DNA of 23,117 nucleotides, taken from a virus. Below the pieces are notes generated by a model. The model did not search any database, was not told where the DNA came from, and saw only the letters and a program-made list of their open reading frames with translations. The position numbers were made by a program, and so were the translations under genes. This document shows positions 21,899-23,117 of this stretch, piece by piece. Numbering within the stretch: the first letter of the stretch is position 1; each line of letters starts with the position of its first letter. The DNA is taken from the IMG/VR virus record IMGVR_UViG_3300020467_001373, positions 1-23,117 of that record. The stretch is one strand, 5' to 3'.

Positions 21899-23117
21899 GA
21901 TAGTTCATTTCGCAACCATTTATATTCAATAGTATTACCATTATACCCAGATCCATCTGGGGTTGCTTGTAGTATCATATTACCACCACTAATTGTTACG
22001 CCAACATTAACAATTAAATCACTATCAAACACAACTCCATACTCCTGAGAATATGCTGTAGATCCATCATTCATTAAAATAACTTTCTGTGACTGCCTAC
22101 TAGTAGTACCAGAATCATAAAAATATAATAAGTATTCAGCAGTAACATTAGATACTGCGATACTGTCTATATTTTCAGCAGTTCCAGCTCCAGCAGTCCA
22201 TGACCCAGATCCAGTTGTTCCACCAGAACCACCACCAGATCCAGGAGGACCTGCAGGACCAGGAGGACCTGCAGGACCAGGAGTACCATTAGTACCAGCA
22301 GGACCAGTAGGACCTGGAGGACCACCAGCAGGACCTGGAGGACCTGGAGGTCCATCTCCACCAATAATTTTTGTAGGTGTAGATTCATATACTATAAGAA
22401 CACCACCAAAAGTAGAAGGATCTAATGGACTTGTTCCTGCATTATCCAACCATCTTGCAGTAAATCCTGATGCGGTTTTATTCATGATACTTACAGTATG
22501 AGTATCATACTGTTCTCTCTCTGCTAGAACATAATAATTTGAATCAGTTAAAACATTAGTAAAGGTAAAATCCATATCACCATTACTACTATTATATGCA
22601 CCCCACGACATATTAGTTCCTTGACCAGCATTATTAGTGTTTACATAAGCATACGCTGAAGGAATAATTTGTGTAGTAGAAGGTGCAGCACCTGGAGGAC
22701 CTGGAGGACCATCTGCACCTTGTCCACCAGCAGGACCTGCAGGACCAGTAGGACCAGTAGGACCTGGAGGACCACCAGAAGGACCAACAGGACCAGTAGG
22801 ACCTGGAGGACCATCAGCACCAGTAGGACCATCTTGACCTGGAGTACCTGGAGAACCAGAAGGACCAATTGGACCAGCAGCACCAGCAGGACCAGGAGCA
22901 CCAGCAGGACCAGTTGGACCAGCAGTACCTGCAATATTTGTTATACCTGAACCATCACCAAATAAAGTAGAAGCAGTTACAGAAGAACCTACAGATACAT
23001 TATGTGCAACATCCAAATCATAAAAGTATGAAGTTCCTGTTGTACTAATACCTGGAATAGTAGCAGCATTAATAGTGGTTATACCAACTTTCCAAGTTGT
23101 TCCATCCCACTTCCATG
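21895..23117 (-). CDS. Collagen-like tail-fibre protein (5' end outside window)
   Basis: The frame is open from the window edge: codons before the TTG at 23016 read [12 protein letters not shown] and [10 protein letters not shown], a usual phage-fibre lead-in, so about 406 C-terminal residues are visible and the start is missing. Two G-x-y collagen-like blocks (DNA about 22691-22928 and 22241-22356) flank a globular insert with [13 protein letters not shown] and [12 protein letters not shown]. Both blocks contain G-G-P-P-G interruptions. The C-terminal domain ([29 protein letters not shown]) resembles beta-rich fibre tips. The likely role is a trimeric fibre in adsorption. It overlaps the protease gene by ATGA. 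Confidence 0.88.
   Translation of the reverse strand, partial: WKWDGTTWKVGITTINAATIPGISTTGTSYFYDLDVAHNVSVGSSVTASTLFGDGSGITNIAGTAGPTGPAGAPGPAGAAGPIGPSGSPGTPGQDGPTGADGPPGPTGPVGPSGGPPGPTGPTGPAGPAGGQGADGPPGPPGAAPSTTQIIPSAYAYVNTNNAGQGTNMSWGAYNSSNGDMDFTFTNVLTDSNYYVLAEREQYDTHTVSIMNKTASGFTARWLDNAGTSPLDPSTFGGVLIVYESTPTKIIGGDGPPGPPGPAGGPPGPTGPAGTNGTPGPAGPPGPAGPPGSGGGSGGTTGSGSWTAGAGTAENIDSIAVSNVTAEYLLYFYDSGTTSRQSQKVILMNDGSTAYSQEYGVVFDSDLIVNVGVTISGGNMILQATPDGSGYNGNTIEYKWLRNELS
22241..22356 (-). repeat. Collagen-like (Gly-x-y) coding repeat, distal block
   Basis: Tandem nine-base units of the form GGA-CCT/CCA-GGx encode P-G-P-A-G-P-P-G type triplets in the fibre gene. The repetition is at both codon and amino-acid level, allowing slippage-driven length change. 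Confidence 0.85.
22691..22928 (-). repeat. Collagen-like (Gly-x-y) coding repeat, proximal block
   Basis: The longer of the two collagen-like blocks, about 26 triplets, mainly G-P-T, G-P-A and G-P-P, with one G-G-P-P interruption. DNA units are near-identical (GGACCAGCAGGACC type). Confidence 0.85.

Noticed and set aside
22241-22928. CRISPR-like array
   Set aside because: The repeats are short, in-frame collagen-like codon triplets without unique spacers of uniform length.
22669-22950. Plus-strand open frame rich in Ser/Thr/Arg opposite the collagen-like block
   Set aside because: It is the antisense of a tandem G-x-y repeat; its repetitive composition is dictated by the coding strand and it has no independent start context.
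1-23117. tRNA, rRNA, integrase, transposase or attachment site
   Set aside because: I saw no cloverleaf, no transposase motif and no flanking repeats suggestive of an integrated or mobile element; the window reads as one continuous lytic-phage region.

Overview
The window is a stretch of a marine T4-like (myovirus) phage genome, most like the phages of Prochlorococcus/Synechococcus or possibly SAR11. The grounds are: AT-rich DNA; every credible gene on the minus strand, tightly packed with ATGA-type overlaps; T4-type late promoter octamers (NATAAATA) in the few intergenic gaps; and virion-protein types common in marine T4-like phages (Gly-rich 'AVRIIWG..RAFPS' proteins, 'VGIGT..P' fibre repeats, collagen-like fibres, FTC/YPR repeats). 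The host assignment is inference; no photosynthesis or replication gene is present to decide it. Transcription runs from high to low coordinates. No gap exceeds 300 bases; the longest (16362-16511) holds a probable 44-aa ORF, a hairpin and a late promoter.

The first and larger block (23117 down to 4884) is a cassette of tail-fibre, adhesin and accessory virion proteins. In order of transcription: a collagen-like fibre (5' end outside the window), a complete subtilisin-like protease, two paralogous Calx-beta/Gly-rich proteins, a small coupled ORF, a fibre with a cupredoxin-like domain keeping all four type-1 copper ligands, a duplicated Gly-rich protein, a 'VGIGT' fibre, a 128-aa small protein, a 1459-aa fibre with CBM5/12-like repeats and a beta-helix-like region, a 106-aa protein, then two extremely cysteine-rich proteins (37 and 32 Cys in about 360 residues) flanking an unrecognised 228-aa protein. 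The Cys-rich proteins look like the Gly-rich adhesin fold loaded with cysteines.

The second block (4800 down to 1) is a surface-sugar operon: a GT9/heptosyltransferase-like enzyme, a NodU/CmcH/TobZ-type carbamoyltransferase, an HldC-like nucleotidyltransferase, a 2OG-Fe(II) oxygenase, a short HldA-like sugar kinase, and the start of a probable sugar-phosphate-isomerase-like cupin. It is preceded not by a late promoter but by a near-consensus sigma70 promoter (TTGACT, 17 bp, TATAAT) whose -35 lies in a dyad. This suggests the sugar genes are read early by host RNA polymerase and the virion genes late.

Taken together, the window pairs a modular, recombining set of receptor-binding proteins with enzymes that could alter the host envelope (for example to exclude competing phages) or decorate the fibres themselves. 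The most notable items are the Cys-rich pair, the copper-site fibre, the embedded subtilase and the early/late promoter boundary.
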